Part shown: one piece after another, positions 17,157 to 25,560 of the stretch
Layout: every line of letters starts with the position of its first letter
Position numbering within the stretch: the first letter of the stretch is position 1
Assembly (NCBI RefSeq): GCF_004135285.1
Contig: NZ_CP035494.1
Span: 3,596,001 to 3,660,000, forward strand
Direction of reading: 5' to 3'
Length of the DNA: 64,000 nt
Source: Microbacterium protaetiae
GTDB lineage: Bacteria > Actinomycetota > Actinomycetes > Actinomycetales > Microbacteriaceae
The notes under the pieces: generated by a model
The model's input: the letters and a program-made list of their open reading frames with translations, nothing else
The model's database searches: none
What the model was told of the DNA's origin: nothing
Position numbers and translations under genes: made by a program

Positions 17157-17192
17157 GGGACCGCCGTCCACACATCTGTGGATGGCGGTCCC
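17157..17192. promoter_or_regulatory. 16-bp hairpin between divergent ssb and the 17280 gene
   Basis: Arms 17157-17172 and 17177-17192 pair over 16 bp with one G-T wobble around a CATC tetraloop. The genes on either side are divergent, so it is not a shared terminator. It may be a large operator or a 5' RNA structure for the small gene at 17280. Confidence 0.45.
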
Positions 17193-17279
17193 GATATCGC
17201 CGAATCCGGCTGTCTGTGGAGGAGAACGCGCGGGTGGATGTCGGAGGTCGCATCTATCTTCGAAGCAAGGAGGTCGACC

Positions 17280-17537
17280 ATGGTCACCACAACCCCGATT
17301 TCAGGAGCCCCGCGGCTGCGCGCAAACCTCGGACTGCGACTGGCCGCCATCGGTGCACATCGCTGGCGCGTCGTCGATGCGGCCGGGCTCATCGTCGGTC
17401 ACATCGACGAGTTCCGCACGGCACGCGGCATCCGTTATCGCGCCCTGCGCTACCACGCGGGCTCACGGGCGTTCCGCGAATTGGGCGCCTTCTGGTCGCT
17501 CGACGACGCCGTGGACTGTCTGCGCTATGCGCGCTGA
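17280..17537 (+). CDS. Small basic hypothetical protein
   Basis: 85 aa, Arg-rich (about 14 Arg), no signal peptide or membrane segment. It alternates short strands and turns (WRVVDAAGLIVGHIDEF, IRYRALRYH) and ends with a helix (SLDDAVDCLRYAR). This resembles a compact alpha/beta domain with repeated aromatic and Arg positions; I do not recognise a family. The start is ATG 17280 because a near-perfect AAGGAGG (17267-17273) lies 6 nt upstream, the strongest Shine-Dalgarno in this part of the window. The longer in-frame extension to 17103 crosses the two hairpins and looks non-coding. Confidence 0.7.
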   Translation: MVTTTPISGAPRLRANLGLRLAAIGAHRWRVVDAAGLIVGHIDEFRTARGIRYRALRYHAGSRAFRELGAFWSLDDAVDCLRYAR

Positions 17538-17560
17538 CGGCCGCTCACAGCGCCGACGGT

Positions 17561-17785
17561 TCAGTGCTGCTCGAACCGCGGCCAATCGCTGCCGGGCGTC
17601 ATCGCCGAATGCAGCGCAGCCTTGGCCACTTCCATCGAGGGATATGTCCCCGCCGCCTGGTCGGCGCCGGCCATTGTGACGGTCCAGCCGCTCTCGTCTT
17701 CGCGAATGCTGCCGACCACACCACCCGATCCATAGGCCACCCACACCGCGTGCCGCGTCCCATGCTCCGTCGTCTGCTCACTCAT
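17561..17785 (-). CDS. Small hypothetical protein
   Basis: 74 aa, mildly acidic and soluble. Pattern: AVWVAYGSGGVVGSIRED, then GWTVTMAGADQAAGTYPSM, a helix and a WPRF end. The strand-strand-helix outline recalls small dsRBD-like or DUF2188-like folds, but I cannot assign it. ATG 17785 has AGGAGG 7 nt upstream (17793-17798, minus strand); the longer frame to 17875 is not supported. It is convergent with the 17280 gene, whose length and position suggest a loosely associated pair. Confidence 0.65.
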   Translation of the reverse strand: MSEQTTEHGTRHAVWVAYGSGGVVGSIREDESGWTVTMAGADQAAGTYPSMEVAKAALHSAMTPGSDWPRFEQH

Positions 17786-17883
17786 CTCACGGCCTCCTCC
17801 CCCTTGCTGACCGTACCTATGCCGACCGTACGCCGGGGCGCACACGTCCGCCAGGCCTGTTCCACGAAGCGCCACAGGTTCGA

Positions 17884-17889
17884 TAGCCT
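17884..17889 (+). promoter_or_regulatory. Probable -10 element of tRNA-Arg
   Basis: TAGCCT ends 12 nt before the first base of the mature tRNA, which would give a short 5' leader for RNase P to remove. Confidence 0.45.
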
Positions 17890-17901
17890 GTAACCACCCT
17901 T

Positions 17902-17974
17902 CCCTCCGTAGCTCAGGGGACAGAGCGAGCGGTTTCTACCCGCAAGGTCGGGGGTTCGAATCCTCCCGGAGGGG
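17902..17974 (+). tRNA. tRNA-Arg (anticodon TCT)
   Basis: 73 nt cloverleaf. The acceptor stem is CCCTCCG/CGGAGGG with discriminator G. The D arm is GCTC/GAGC. The anticodon loop is TTTCTAC with anticodon TCT (reads AGA). The T arm is GGGGG/CCTCC with loop TTCGAAT. The anticodon stem AGCGG/CCGCA has an A-A mismatch at the 27-43 pair. The CCA end is not encoded. AGA is rare in this GC-rich genome, so this is a minor tRNA. Confidence 0.93.
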
Positions 17975-18017
17975 CTCATCGCGTCGGCGTGTCCGCGCAC
18001 GTCACTAGGATGATTCC

Positions 18018-18644
18018 ATGGCGGGAGCATCCGAAAACGACCGGCTCGTATGGATCGACTGCGAGATGACGGGACTCGACCTCAGCGTCGACGAACTCGT
18101 CGAGATCGCCGTCATCGTGACCGATTTCGAATTGAACGCGCTCGATCCGGGCTTGCAGATCGTGATCCGCCCCACGCCGGCCGCGCTCGACCATATGGGC
18201 GAGTTCGTCACGAAGATGCACACCACCTCGGGGCTGCTCGAAGAGATCCCGCATGGCGTGAGCCTGGAAGAGGCTGAGGATCGCACCCTCGCCTACATCA
18301 AGAGCTTCGTGCCGCTGGCGGGCAAGGCGCCGCTGGCGGGGAACACGATCGGAACCGACCGGATGTTCCTGGCGAAGTACATGTCTCGGGTCGACACCTG
18401 GCTGCACTATCGCAACGTCGACGTGTCCAGCATCAAGGAGCTCTCCCGACGCTGGTACCCGCGCGCGTACTTCCACGCGCCCGCGAAAGACGGCGGCCAC
18501 CGCGCCCTCGCCGACATCCGTGAATCGATCCGCGAACTCGCCTACTACCGCGACGCGGTCTTCGTTCCTCAGCCCGGTCCGAGCAGTGACGATGCGAAGG
18601 CGGCCGCTGCCGCCGCCGTTTCGTCGTTTGCGGCCCAGGTATGA
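18018..18644 (+). CDS. orn: Oligoribonuclease (DEDDh 3'-5' exoribonuclease)
   Basis: 208 aa. It degrades 2-5 nt RNA fragments, including pGpG from c-di-GMP, to mononucleotides in the last step of mRNA decay. The DEDDh residues are D14 and E16 in VWIDCEMTGLD, a middle Asp in NTIGTDRMFL, and the His-Asp of the GGHRALADI block. The C-terminal 20 residues are an Ala-rich tail. ATG 18018 follows the TAGGAT box 18006-18011 by 6 nt with no Shine-Dalgarno, so it is probably leaderless. It is flanked by tRNA-Arg and tRNA-His. Confidence 0.97.
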   Translation: MAGASENDRLVWIDCEMTGLDLSVDELVEIAVIVTDFELNALDPGLQIVIRPTPAALDHMGEFVTKMHTTSGLLEEIPHGVSLEEAEDRTLAYIKSFVPLAGKAPLAGNTIGTDRMFLAKYMSRVDTWLHYRNVDVSSIKELSRRWYPRAYFHAPAKDGGHRALADIRESIRELAYYRDAVFVPQPGPSSDDAKAAAAAAVSSFAAQV

Positions 18645-18680
18645 GAGAATCTTCTGGTTGCCCGTGAGAGCGGGCACATG

Positions 18681-18753
18681 GTGGCTGTAGCTCAGTTGGT
18701 AGAGCACCGCGTTGTGGTCGCGGGGGTCGCGGGTTCAAGCCCCGTCAGCCACC
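18681..18753 (+). tRNA. tRNA-His (anticodon GTG)
   Basis: The acceptor stem is GTGGCTG/CAGCCAC and the anticodon stem CCGCG/CGCGG with loop TTGTGGT (anticodon GTG). The discriminator is C73 at 18753. A G at 18680 is encoded at the -1 position, the identity base for histidyl-tRNA synthetase. The CCA end is not encoded. A 6-bp hairpin TGCCCG/CGGGCA (18659-18676) lies just upstream, between the orn end and the tRNA. Confidence 0.96.
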
Positions 18754-18805
18754 CCAAGTCATCCCGGGTGGTCACGATCGCCCCGGAAACACGCGGGAGC
18801 TGCGG

Positions 18806-19156
18806 ATGCTGCAGATGGATGCCGAGGCTTTCGAAGCCCTCGTCGTCGCCGAGCTAGACCGGCTTCCCGACGACATGGTCGACGGGCTCGACAATGTCGT
18901 ATTCGTGGTCGAAGACCGTCCCGAAGACGGCAGTCTCGACCTGCTCGGACTGTACGACGGCTGGGCACTCACCGAGCGCGACCGCTACGGCGGGGGCGAA
19001 CTGCCCGATCGCATCATCGTCTACCGCGAACCGCACCTCGACGTCTGTGCCGACGAAGACGAGTTGCGCGGCGAAGTGCACACCACCCTCGTGCACGAGA
19101 TCGCGCACTTCTATGGGATCGACGACCAACGCCTGCACGAACTGGGGTGGGCATGA
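18806..19156 (+). CDS. Minimal zinc metallopeptidase (zincin_1 / DUF1025 family)
   Basis: 116 aa cytosolic zincin. The zinc site HEIAHFYGIDD has the HExxH helix and a downstream Asp, as in the family fold solved for thermophile homologues; peptidase activity has generally not been shown. GGGAG 7-8 nt before ATG 18806 supports that start (ATG 18815 is the alternative). It overlaps clpS by 4 bp and clpS overlaps the DUF2017 gene by 4 bp. The three proteins are therefore translated together and may share a role in protein turnover (inference). Confidence 0.88.
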   Translation: MLQMDAEAFEALVVAELDRLPDDMVDGLDNVVFVVEDRPEDGSLDLLGLYDGWALTERDRYGGGELPDRIIVYREPHLDVCADEDELRGEVHTTLVHEIAHFYGIDDQRLHELGWA

Positions 19157-19452
19157 CCGCGCTGGCCTCCCCCGACACGCGTGAGGACGTCGACCTGCAC
19201 GAGGCGGCAAACCCCGATCAGCCGTGGCAGACCGTGGTGTGGAACGATCCGGTGAACCTGATGAGCTATGTCGTCCGGGTGCTGCAGCAGTACTTCGGAT
19301 ACTCCCGCGAGGTCGCCACCCGTCTGATGCTCGCCGTGCATCACGAAGGCCGCGCCGTGGTGGCCGAGGGGCCGCGCGAACAGATGGAACTGCACGCCCA
19401 GGCCATGCACGACTACGGCTTGTGGGCAACCGTTCGAAAGGCACCGCAATGA
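19153..19452 (+). CDS. clpS: ATP-dependent Clp protease adaptor ClpS
   Basis: 99 aa. The adaptor core is intact: WNDPVNLMSYVVRVLQQ (substrate-pocket Asn-Asp), the helix around FGYSREVATRLMLAVH, and HHEGRAVVAEGPREQMELHA. ClpS recognises N-degron residues and hands substrates to ClpA/ClpC. Here the partner would be ClpC1. The start overlaps the zincin stop (ATGA). The shorter N-terminal tail (about 20 residues) is typical of actinobacterial ClpS. Confidence 0.95.
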   Translation: MTALASPDTREDVDLHEAANPDQPWQTVVWNDPVNLMSYVVRVLQQYFGYSREVATRLMLAVHHEGRAVVAEGPREQMELHAQAMHDYGLWATVRKAPQ

Positions 19453-19916
19453 GCGAGACGGCGATGGCCCTCACCCGGATCGAGACGGTGAACCTCGCCG
19501 AACTGCTGCGGCAGTTCCGCGAGCTGATGGATGCCGCTGACTCGGCCGACCCGGCGGTGCAGCGACTCACACCCGATGCGTACCCCGACGACGCCCGCTC
19601 ATCACGGCAGTTCCGCGATCTGACGGCATCCGATCTGCTGGCTCGACGCGACGCCGACGCCGCCGCTGTGCTCGATTCGTTGGGAGCCCCGCTCGCCGCG
19701 CCCGACAACGAGACGGCGGCCCGCGAGGAGATCACGCTCTCGCTGTCCGCCGACCAGCTCGAGGCCTGGCTGCGCACACTGGCGGCGCTGCGCCTGGTGA
19801 TCGCCTCGCGTCTGGGCGTCACGAGCGAAGACGACCATGACCCCTCCGATCCGCGGTACGCCGTGTATGAGTGGCTCGGGTACCGGCTGGAGATGCTCAT
19901 CCAGCTCACGGAGTGA
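19449..19916 (+). CDS. DUF2017 family protein
   Basis: 155 aa, acidic (Asp/Glu-rich), soluble and mostly helical. It matches the actinobacterial DUF2017 family, whose genes commonly follow clpS. No catalytic motif is visible. It includes VNLAELLRQFRELM and a C-terminal block ending YAVYEWLGYRLEMLIQL. The coupling to clpS (4-bp overlap) suggests a Clp-associated role, perhaps as an adaptor or regulator, which is inference. The stop is one base from the convergent kinase gene. Confidence 0.85.
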   Translation: MSETAMALTRIETVNLAELLRQFRELMDAADSADPAVQRLTPDAYPDDARSSRQFRDLTASDLLARRDADAAAVLDSLGAPLAAPDNETAAREEITLSLSADQLEAWLRTLAALRLVIASRLGVTSEDDHDPSDPRYAVYEWLGYRLEMLIQLTE

Positions 19917-19917
19917 G

Positions 19918-20505
19918 TCAGGGCACGTCGACGACTATCTGCGCGAGGGCCGCCGGCGCATCGCGCACGATGTGCGTCCGTTCTTGCGTCGCCCACCGTT
20001 CCCAGTGCGGGCGATAGGCGTCACCGTCGCGATCGAGCGCACGGCGGCGACGTGACGTGGCTGGCGACTGAAGCCAGACCGTGACATCCGCGCACCGCGC
20101 GGTCGTCGGCGTGACGAGCCCTGCCCCCTCTATGAGAAGCGGGAGCGCGGGGTCGACGTCATGCTGCTCGGCCGGCGCGTTCTGTTCCCAGTCCCAACGC
20201 GACCACGCGCCACGTTCCGCCCGCCGATGCGGCTCCAGCACCTTCCGGCGGATCTGCTGCACCCCGGCATCCATGCCGTCCCACCCCGGATACAGCCAGT
20301 CCAATGCGACAAGTTGCACGGAATCGCCCCACCGAGCCGCGACAAGACCCGCGAGGGTCGACTTTCCGGCCCCACTGCGACCGTCGATGAGCACGACCGC
20401 GTTGGGCCGCCGAGCGTCGTGTACCGCGGCCAGAATACGGTCGGCCGCCTGCTGCAAAGCGGACCCGACCGGGTCGGTGTTATTTCTTGAGAGCGCGGAT
20501 GACAC
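19918..20505 (-). CDS. P-loop nucleoside/uridine kinase-like protein
   Basis: 195 aa. Walker A is IDGRSGAGKSTLAG near residue 40; the phrase LVALDWLYPGWDGM occupies the substrate-binding position and LLIEGAG the Walker B-like position. The outline matches small uridine-kinase/AAA-type kinases of actinobacteria, and the true substrate is unknown. The start is uncertain: GTG 20505 gives an overlap of 26 bp with the GerW-like gene, while a TTG about 45 nt inside is possible. The overlap means the two are on one mRNA. Confidence 0.8.
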   Translation of the reverse strand: MSSALSRNNTDPVGSALQQAADRILAAVHDARRPNAVVLIDGRSGAGKSTLAGLVAARWGDSVQLVALDWLYPGWDGMDAGVQQIRRKVLEPHRRAERGAWSRWDWEQNAPAEQHDVDPALPLLIEGAGLVTPTTARCADVTVWLQSPATSRRRRALDRDGDAYRPHWERWATQERTHIVRDAPAALAQIVVDVP

Positions 20506-20800
20506 GTGCCAGGGCGCGCCCGGCGACCCAGACGAACGGGATCGCGACAGCCACGAAGGAAACGACGTTGGGCTCGAAGCGCAGGTCGTCACCGCGACGC
20601 ACGTACGCGCCGATCGGGATGGCGTAGCCGCCGCCTCCGCCGCCACCGTTTCCGGACTCGTCGGATCCACCCCCGTAGCCCGACCAGCTGATGGCCACGG
20701 GGATGACGCGGATGCCGTCGACATCCTCCTGCTTGCCATAGGCGCCGTTGACGCCGAAGGACGCCGCCTGTTTGCCGAGCTCGAGTGCGATGTTGGGCAT
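20480..20800 (-). CDS. GerW/YtfJ family protein
   Basis: 106 aa. It has the GerW pattern: an N-terminal helix (IALELGKQAASFGV), then a strand pair with IRVIPVA, a poly-glycine block (ESGNGGGGGGGYAIPIGAY) and a hydrophobic C-terminal segment (VVSFVAVAIPFVWVAG) that may anchor it in the membrane. In Bacillus the homologue is a spore germination protein; this organism should not sporulate, so the role differs and is unknown. ATG 20800 has GGAGG directly upstream. It overlaps the kinase gene downstream. Confidence 0.85.
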   Translation of the reverse strand: MPNIALELGKQAASFGVNGAYGKQEDVDGIRVIPVAISWSGYGGGSDESGNGGGGGGGYAIPIGAYVRRGDDLRFEPNVVSFVAVAIPFVWVAGRALARVIRALKK

Positions 20801-20839
20801 GCCTCCACGGTAGTCGTCCCGGGCCGGCATTCCCACCCC

Positions 20840-22099
20840 TCAATCACGGCGACGAACCGGCGGGTGATGCGTGACCCCGCCGACGTCGCGCCGCGTGCCC
20901 AGCAATGCCGCGCGGGTGACCGCGCCCGCGCCGAAACGCGCCGTCGCGTCATCGAGCGCCCCCTCGACCTGCCGCCACTCGGCGTCGTCATCCCACAGCG
21001 CGAGCGCGCCGCTCCCACCCGCCCGCAGTTTCTCGGTGCGCACGCCGATCAGCCTGATCGGCAGGGGCCGCTCAAGCTGGTCGAAAAGTTCCAGCGCCGC
21101 AGCACCGATGCGCTGCCCGACAGCCGTCGGTTCGGGCAGCGTCTGCGCGCGGGTGAGGGTGGTGAAGTCGGCGAAGCGCACCTTGATCGAGACGGTCCGC
21201 GCCTCCCACCCCGCCTCGCGCAGACGGGCGCCCACGCGATCGGCGAGCCGGCGCAGCTCGGCGCGCAGGATGCGGTCGTCGGCGATGTCGGTGCGGAAGG
21301 TCTCTTCGTGGCCGATGCTCTTCTCGATGCGCTCGGTCTGCACCTCACGGGCGTCGAGTCCGCGCGCAAGATGCCAGATGCGGTCGCCCATCGTCGCGCC
21401 CAGGGTGCGCTCAAGCACCGCTCGCGGCGTCTCGCGGATGTCTCGCACGGTGCGGATGCCCCGTGACTCCAGCGCTTCGGACGCCTTCGGCCCCACGCCC
21501 CACAGCGCGCGCACGCTCAGCGGCGCCAGAAACGCCTCGGTGTCGGCCTCGGCGACGATGAGCAGTCCATCGGGCTTGCTCATCGTCGACGCGATCTTCG
21601 CGACGTGCTTGGTGGCCGCCGCCCCCACACTGCAGCTCAGACCGGTGTGCTCGTGCACGCGCGAGCGCAGCATCCGGGCGATCTGGCCCGGCGTGCCCCA
21701 CAATCGACGGGCCCCGCGTACGTCGAGGAACGCCTCGTCGATCGAGAGCGGCTCGACGAGCGGGGTGACCTCATGAAAGATGTCCATGACCCGCGCCGAC
21801 AGCTCGAGATACCGCGGAAAGTGCGGGGGCACCACGATGGCGCTCGGGCACAGGCGCAGGGCTTGGCCCACCGGCATCGCCGACCGCACTCCGTATCGTC
21901 GCGCCTCGTAGGTGGCGCTGGAGACGACGCCACGCCCTTCGACTCCGCCCACGATGACCGGTTTGCCGCGCAGCGAGGGGTCGTCGAGCACCTCGACAGA
22001 TGCATAGAAGGCGTCCATGTCGACGTGCAGAATGCCGGCACCGGTGTCGTCGGCACCCGCAGGCGACACACGTCTGCCCGATCCGTCGCCGCGTCCCAT
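20840..22099 (-). CDS. dinB: DNA polymerase IV (Y-family translesion polymerase)
   Basis: 419 aa. The catalytic acids are D27 in LHVDMDAFYASVE and the SIDEAFLDV pair near residues 120-121. The helix-hairpin-helix GVGPKASEALESRGIRT lies in the thumb, and the little-finger domain follows. It bypasses damaged templates and may be error-prone. A beta-clamp motif was not clearly identifiable at the C-terminus (HHPPVRRRD end). The first about 20 residues before ILHVDMDAF are Gly/Ser/Asp-rich. No SOS-box-like palindrome is seen in the 60 bp upstream, which is occupied by the end of gatB's surroundings. Confidence 0.95.
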   Translation of the reverse strand: MGRGDGSGRRVSPAGADDTGAGILHVDMDAFYASVEVLDDPSLRGKPVIVGGVEGRGVVSSATYEARRYGVRSAMPVGQALRLCPSAIVVPPHFPRYLELSARVMDIFHEVTPLVEPLSIDEAFLDVRGARRLWGTPGQIARMLRSRVHEHTGLSCSVGAAATKHVAKIASTMSKPDGLLIVAEADTEAFLAPLSVRALWGVGPKASEALESRGIRTVRDIRETPRAVLERTLGATMGDRIWHLARGLDAREVQTERIEKSIGHEETFRTDIADDRILRAELRRLADRVGARLREAGWEARTVSIKVRFADFTTLTRAQTLPEPTAVGQRIGAAALELFDQLERPLPIRLIGVRTEKLRAGGSGALALWDDDAEWRQVEGALDDATARFGAGAVTRAALLGTRRDVGGVTHHPPVRRRD

Positions 22100-22159
22100 G
22101 CCACCATTCTCGCCGAGCCCACCGACACTGCGGCTCTGCGCCGGCCGCGCGGGATGCCG

Positions 22160-23656
22160 CTACTCGGCTGCGCGCTCCAGGATGAGTTCGCGCACCCGGG
22201 CCGCGTCGGCCTGGCCGCGCATCGCCTTCATGACCGCGCCGATGATCGCGCCGGCGGCCTGCACCTTGCCGTCCTTGATCTTGGCGAGCACGTCGGGCTG
22301 CGCGGCCAGCGCTTCATCGATGGCCGCGATCAGCGCGCCATCGTCGGAGACGACAGCCAGGCCGCGCGCATCCACGATCTGCTGCGGCGTGCCTTCGCCT
22401 GCCACCATGCCCTCGAGCACCTGCCGAGCGAGCTTGTCGGTGAGCGTGCCGGCGTCGACGAGCTTCTGCAGCTCGGCCACCGCCGACGGCTCGACCAGCT
22501 CGCTGGCCTCGCGCCCGGCCGCATTGGCCAGACGGGGGATCTCGGTCGTCCACCACTTGCGGGCGGCGGTCGGCGTGGCGCCCGCCGCGATCGTCTGCTC
22601 GACCTCGACGAGCACGCCACCGTTGGCGACATCCTGGAACTCGAGATCGGTGAAGCCCCACTCGGTCTTCAGCCGGCGCCGACGTACGGCGGGCGGCTCA
22701 GGCAATGCCGCACGCAGCTGCTCGACGAGCTCGGCGGAAGGGACGACGGGCAGCAGATCGGGCTCGGGGAAGTACCGGTAGTCGTCGGCATCCGACTTCG
22801 GTCGGCCCGCCGAGGTGACGCCGGTGTCTTCGTGCCAGTGCCGGGTCTCTTGCGTGATGGTGCCACCCTCGGCGAGGATCGCCGCCTGACGCTGGATCTC
22901 GTAGCGCACGGCGCGCTGCACCGAACGCATCGAGTTGACGTTCTTCGTCTCGGTGCGGGTGCCGAGCTTCTGCTGCCCCCGGGGCCGCAACGACACGTTC
23001 GCGTCGCAGCGCAGGTTGCCGCGCTCCATGCGGGCGTCGGAGATGCCCAGCGACAGGACGATGTCGCGGATCGTGCGCACATAGGCCGCGCCCAGCTCGG
23101 GAGCGCGGTGCTCGGCGCCGATGATCGGCTTGGTGACGATCTCGACCAGCGGCACGCCGGCACGGTTGTAGTCGACCAGGGAGTATTCCGCCCCCTGGAT
23201 GCGACCGGCCGCCCCACCGACGTGCGTCAGCTTTCCGGCATCCTCTTCCATGTGCGCACGCTCGATCGGCACCGTCACCAGCGTGCCGTCTTCGAGCTCG
23301 ACCTCGACCTCGCCCTCGTACGCGATCGGCTCGTCGTACTGTGAGATCTGGTAGTTCTTGCCCAGGTCGGGGTAGAAGTAGTTCTTGCGCGCGAAGCGGC
23401 TCGACTCGGCGATCGAGCAGCCCAGGGCCAGGCCCAGGCTGATCGAGTAACGCACGGCCTGCTCGTTGACCACGGGCATCGATCCGGGAAGACCCAGATC
23501 GACCGGTGCAAGGTCGGTGTTGGGCTCGCGGCCGAACGAGTTCGGCGCGGCAGAGAACATCTTGGTGGCGGTGTTGAGCTCGACGTGCACCTCGAAGCCG
23601 AGCACCGGCTCGAACAGCTCGAGGGCCCGATCGAAGTCCATGATCTTCGCAGCCAT
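22160..23656 (-). CDS. gatB: Asp-tRNA(Asn)/Glu-tRNA(Gln) amidotransferase subunit B
   Basis: 498 aa. GatB activates the mischarged Glu/Asp on the tRNA by phosphorylation before amidation. It has the N-terminal cradle ([15 protein letters not shown]), the signature [16 protein letters not shown] and the C-terminal helical/YqeY-like tail. ATG 23656 overlaps the gatA stop by one base (TGATG), which fixes the start; the longer frame reads into gatA. Third gene of the gatCAB operon. The presence of GatCAB implies Gln-tRNA is made indirectly. Confidence 0.97.
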   Translation of the reverse strand: MAAKIMDFDRALELFEPVLGFEVHVELNTATKMFSAAPNSFGREPNTDLAPVDLGLPGSMPVVNEQAVRYSISLGLALGCSIAESSRFARKNYFYPDLGKNYQISQYDEPIAYEGEVEVELEDGTLVTVPIERAHMEEDAGKLTHVGGAAGRIQGAEYSLVDYNRAGVPLVEIVTKPIIGAEHRAPELGAAYVRTIRDIVLSLGISDARMERGNLRCDANVSLRPRGQQKLGTRTETKNVNSMRSVQRAVRYEIQRQAAILAEGGTITQETRHWHEDTGVTSAGRPKSDADDYRYFPEPDLLPVVPSAELVEQLRAALPEPPAVRRRRLKTEWGFTDLEFQDVANGGVLVEVEQTIAAGATPTAARKWWTTEIPRLANAAGREASELVEPSAVAELQKLVDAGTLTDKLARQVLEGMVAGEGTPQQIVDARGLAVVSDDGALIAAIDEALAAQPDVLAKIKDGKVQAAGAIIGAVMKAMRGQADAARVRELILERAAE

Positions 23657-25167
23657 CAGCGTGCCCCTCCCAGAACGGGGGCGCGATCCAGCAGCGGGCC
23701 GCCCCACGAGTCGACGAGCACGGCTTCGGTCGCCGCGCCCACACGGTACAGCCGGGCGTCTTCGCGCGCCGGCGCCAGGAACTGGATGCCGACCGGAAGG
23801 CCGTCGTCGGACGCCAATCCTGAGGGAATCGAGATGCCGGGGACCCCGGCGAGGTTCGCCGGGATCGTGGTCAGGTCGTTCAGGTACATCTGGAGCGGGT
23901 CGTCGATCTTCTCGCCGATCTTGAACGCCGTGGTCGGCGCCGAAGGGGTGGCGATGACGTCGACCTTTCCGAACGCCTCGTCGAAATCGCGCTGGATGAG
24001 CGTGCGCACCTTCTGCGCCGAGCCGTAGTACGCGTCGTAATAGCCGGCCGACAGCGCGTAGGTGCCCAGGATGATGCGGCGTTTGACCTCGTCGCCGAAG
24101 CCGGCGTCGCGGGTGGCCGCCATCACGTCTTCGACGGTGCCGCCGGGAACGTCGACCCGCAGGCCGAAGCGCACCGAGTCGAACTTCGCCAGGTTGCTGG
24201 AGGCCTCCGCCGGCAGGATCAGATAGTAAGCGGCGACGCCGTATTCGAAGTGCGGGGCGCTGATCTCGACGATGTCGGCGCCCTGCGCCTGCAGCAGGTC
24301 GAGGGTGGCCCGGAAGGAGGAGGCCACGCCGGTCTGGAAGCCGCTGTCGGGCAGCTCGGTGATCACCCCGATCTTCAGCCCCTTCAGCACGTCACCGCGC
24401 GCGCCCTCGCGGGCGGCATCGGCGAACGACGGCCAGGCATCGGTCAGCGACGTGGAATCGTGCGGGTCGTGCCCGCCGATCACGTCGTGCAGCAGTCCGG
24501 CGTCGAGCACCGTGCGGGTGACCGGGCCGACCTGGTCGAGCGATGATGCGAGGGCTATCGCGCCGTAGCGGCTCACTCCCCCGTAGGTGGGCTTCAGCCC
24601 CACCGTGCCGGTGACGTGCGCGGGCTGGCGGATCGACCCGCCGGTGTCGGAGCCGAGCGCGAGCGGCGCCTCGAACGCCGCAACGGCCGCGGCCGAGCCA
24701 CCCCCCGAGCCGCCGGGAATGCGCTCGAGGTCCCACGGATTGTGCGTCGGGCCGTAGGCGGAGTGCTCGGTGGACGAGCCCATCGCGAACTCGTCCATGT
24801 TGGTCTTGCCGAGCGGGATGAGTCCCGCCTGGCGCGCTCGGGCGACGACGGTCGCATCGAACGGCGACATGTAGCCCTCGAGGATCTTGGATCCGCTCGT
24901 GGAGGGCATGTCGGTGGTGACCAGCACGTCCTTCACCGCCAGCGGAACACCGGCGATCGGGCCGAGCTGCTCGCCGGCCGCGCGTCGGCGATCGATGTCG
25001 GCGGCGGCATCCAGGGCCTTCTCGTTCACGTGCAGGAACGCGTGCACGTCGCCGTCGACGGCGGCGATGCGATCCAGGTGCGCCTGCGTGACCTCGACCG
25101 ACGAGACCTCGCCACTGGCGAGCTTGTCGGCGAGCGCCGCAGCTGTCAGGCGGGTGATGTCGCTCAC
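23656..25167 (-). CDS. gatA: Asp/Glu-tRNA amidotransferase subunit A (amidase)
   Basis: 503 aa amidase-signature enzyme releasing ammonia from glutamine. The Lys-cisSer-Ser triad is K79 (LAVKD), S154 (PGGSGGGSA) and S178 ([11 protein letters not shown]), the same numbers as in the Staphylococcus protein. The second Ser of the usual GGSSGGS is Gly here, a change outside the triad that I recall from other actinobacteria. It overlaps gatC by 4 bp and gatB by 1 bp. Confidence 0.97.
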   Translation of the reverse strand: MSDITRLTAAALADKLASGEVSSVEVTQAHLDRIAAVDGDVHAFLHVNEKALDAAADIDRRRAAGEQLGPIAGVPLAVKDVLVTTDMPSTSGSKILEGYMSPFDATVVARARQAGLIPLGKTNMDEFAMGSSTEHSAYGPTHNPWDLERIPGGSGGGSAAAVAAFEAPLALGSDTGGSIRQPAHVTGTVGLKPTYGGVSRYGAIALASSLDQVGPVTRTVLDAGLLHDVIGGHDPHDSTSLTDAWPSFADAAREGARGDVLKGLKIGVITELPDSGFQTGVASSFRATLDLLQAQGADIVEISAPHFEYGVAAYYLILPAEASSNLAKFDSVRFGLRVDVPGGTVEDVMAATRDAGFGDEVKRRIILGTYALSAGYYDAYYGSAQKVRTLIQRDFDEAFGKVDVIATPSAPTTAFKIGEKIDDPLQMYLNDLTTIPANLAGVPGISIPSGLASDDGLPVGIQFLAPAREDARLYRVGAATEAVLVDSWGGPLLDRAPVLGGAR

Positions 25168-25463
25168 TGTTCCTCCCCCAGAATCGCGGTGACGCGGAAT
25201 CGGCCGTCTGCGGCATCGGGCGCGTTGTGCAGTGCCTGCTCGCGGGTGAGCGTTTCGCCCACCTCATCGGGCCGGAAAACGTTCTGCAGCGGGATCGGGT
25301 GGCTCGTGGCCACCACATCGGGGGTGGCGACCTGAGACACCTTCGCGATGTTGTCGACGATGACGTCGAGCTGACCGGTGAGCCGCTCGACCTCCTCGTC
25401 GCTCAGTTGGATGCGCGCGAGCACACCGAGATGGCGCACGAGATCGGGGGTGATTTCAGACAC
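25164..25463 (-). CDS. gatC: Asp/Glu-tRNA amidotransferase subunit C
   Basis: 99 aa small subunit that wraps around GatA and GatB and stabilises the complex. The N-terminal helix ([24 protein letters not shown]) and the C-terminal ARDDx-like turn ([21 protein letters not shown]) are typical. It is the first gene of gatCAB. GTG 25463 has TAGACT 6 nt upstream (25470-25475, minus strand), and the GGAGGG between them is also Shine-Dalgarno-like, so either leaderless or very short-leader initiation is possible. Confidence 0.95.
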   Translation of the reverse strand: MSEITPDLVRHLGVLARIQLSDEEVERLTGQLDVIVDNIAKVSQVATPDVVATSHPIPLQNVFRPDEVGETLTREQALHNAPDAADGRFRVTAILGEEQ

Positions 25464-25560
25464 CCCTCCAGTCTACGGGCGCGCAGATGCCTCTCCCGGC
25501 GGGGTGCGAATCGCCCTCATCCGCCATGGTGCCTGATGCCCTGACGCGTAGGCTGGCACA

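Noticed and set aside
17902..17974. tRNA-Arg as a pseudogene because of the A-A mismatch in the anticodon stem
   Set aside because: All other stems, the T loop and the discriminator are intact; single 27-43 mismatches occur in functional tRNAs.
18659..18676. TGCCCG/CGGGCA hairpin as the orn terminator
   Set aside because: The stem is only 6 bp with no T-tract and lies 5 nt before tRNA-His; read-through or a tRNA leader is equally likely.
21605..23344. A 579-codon plus-strand frame opposite dinB and gatB
   Set aside because: It spans two convincing minus-strand genes and their junction; the composition is shadow-like.
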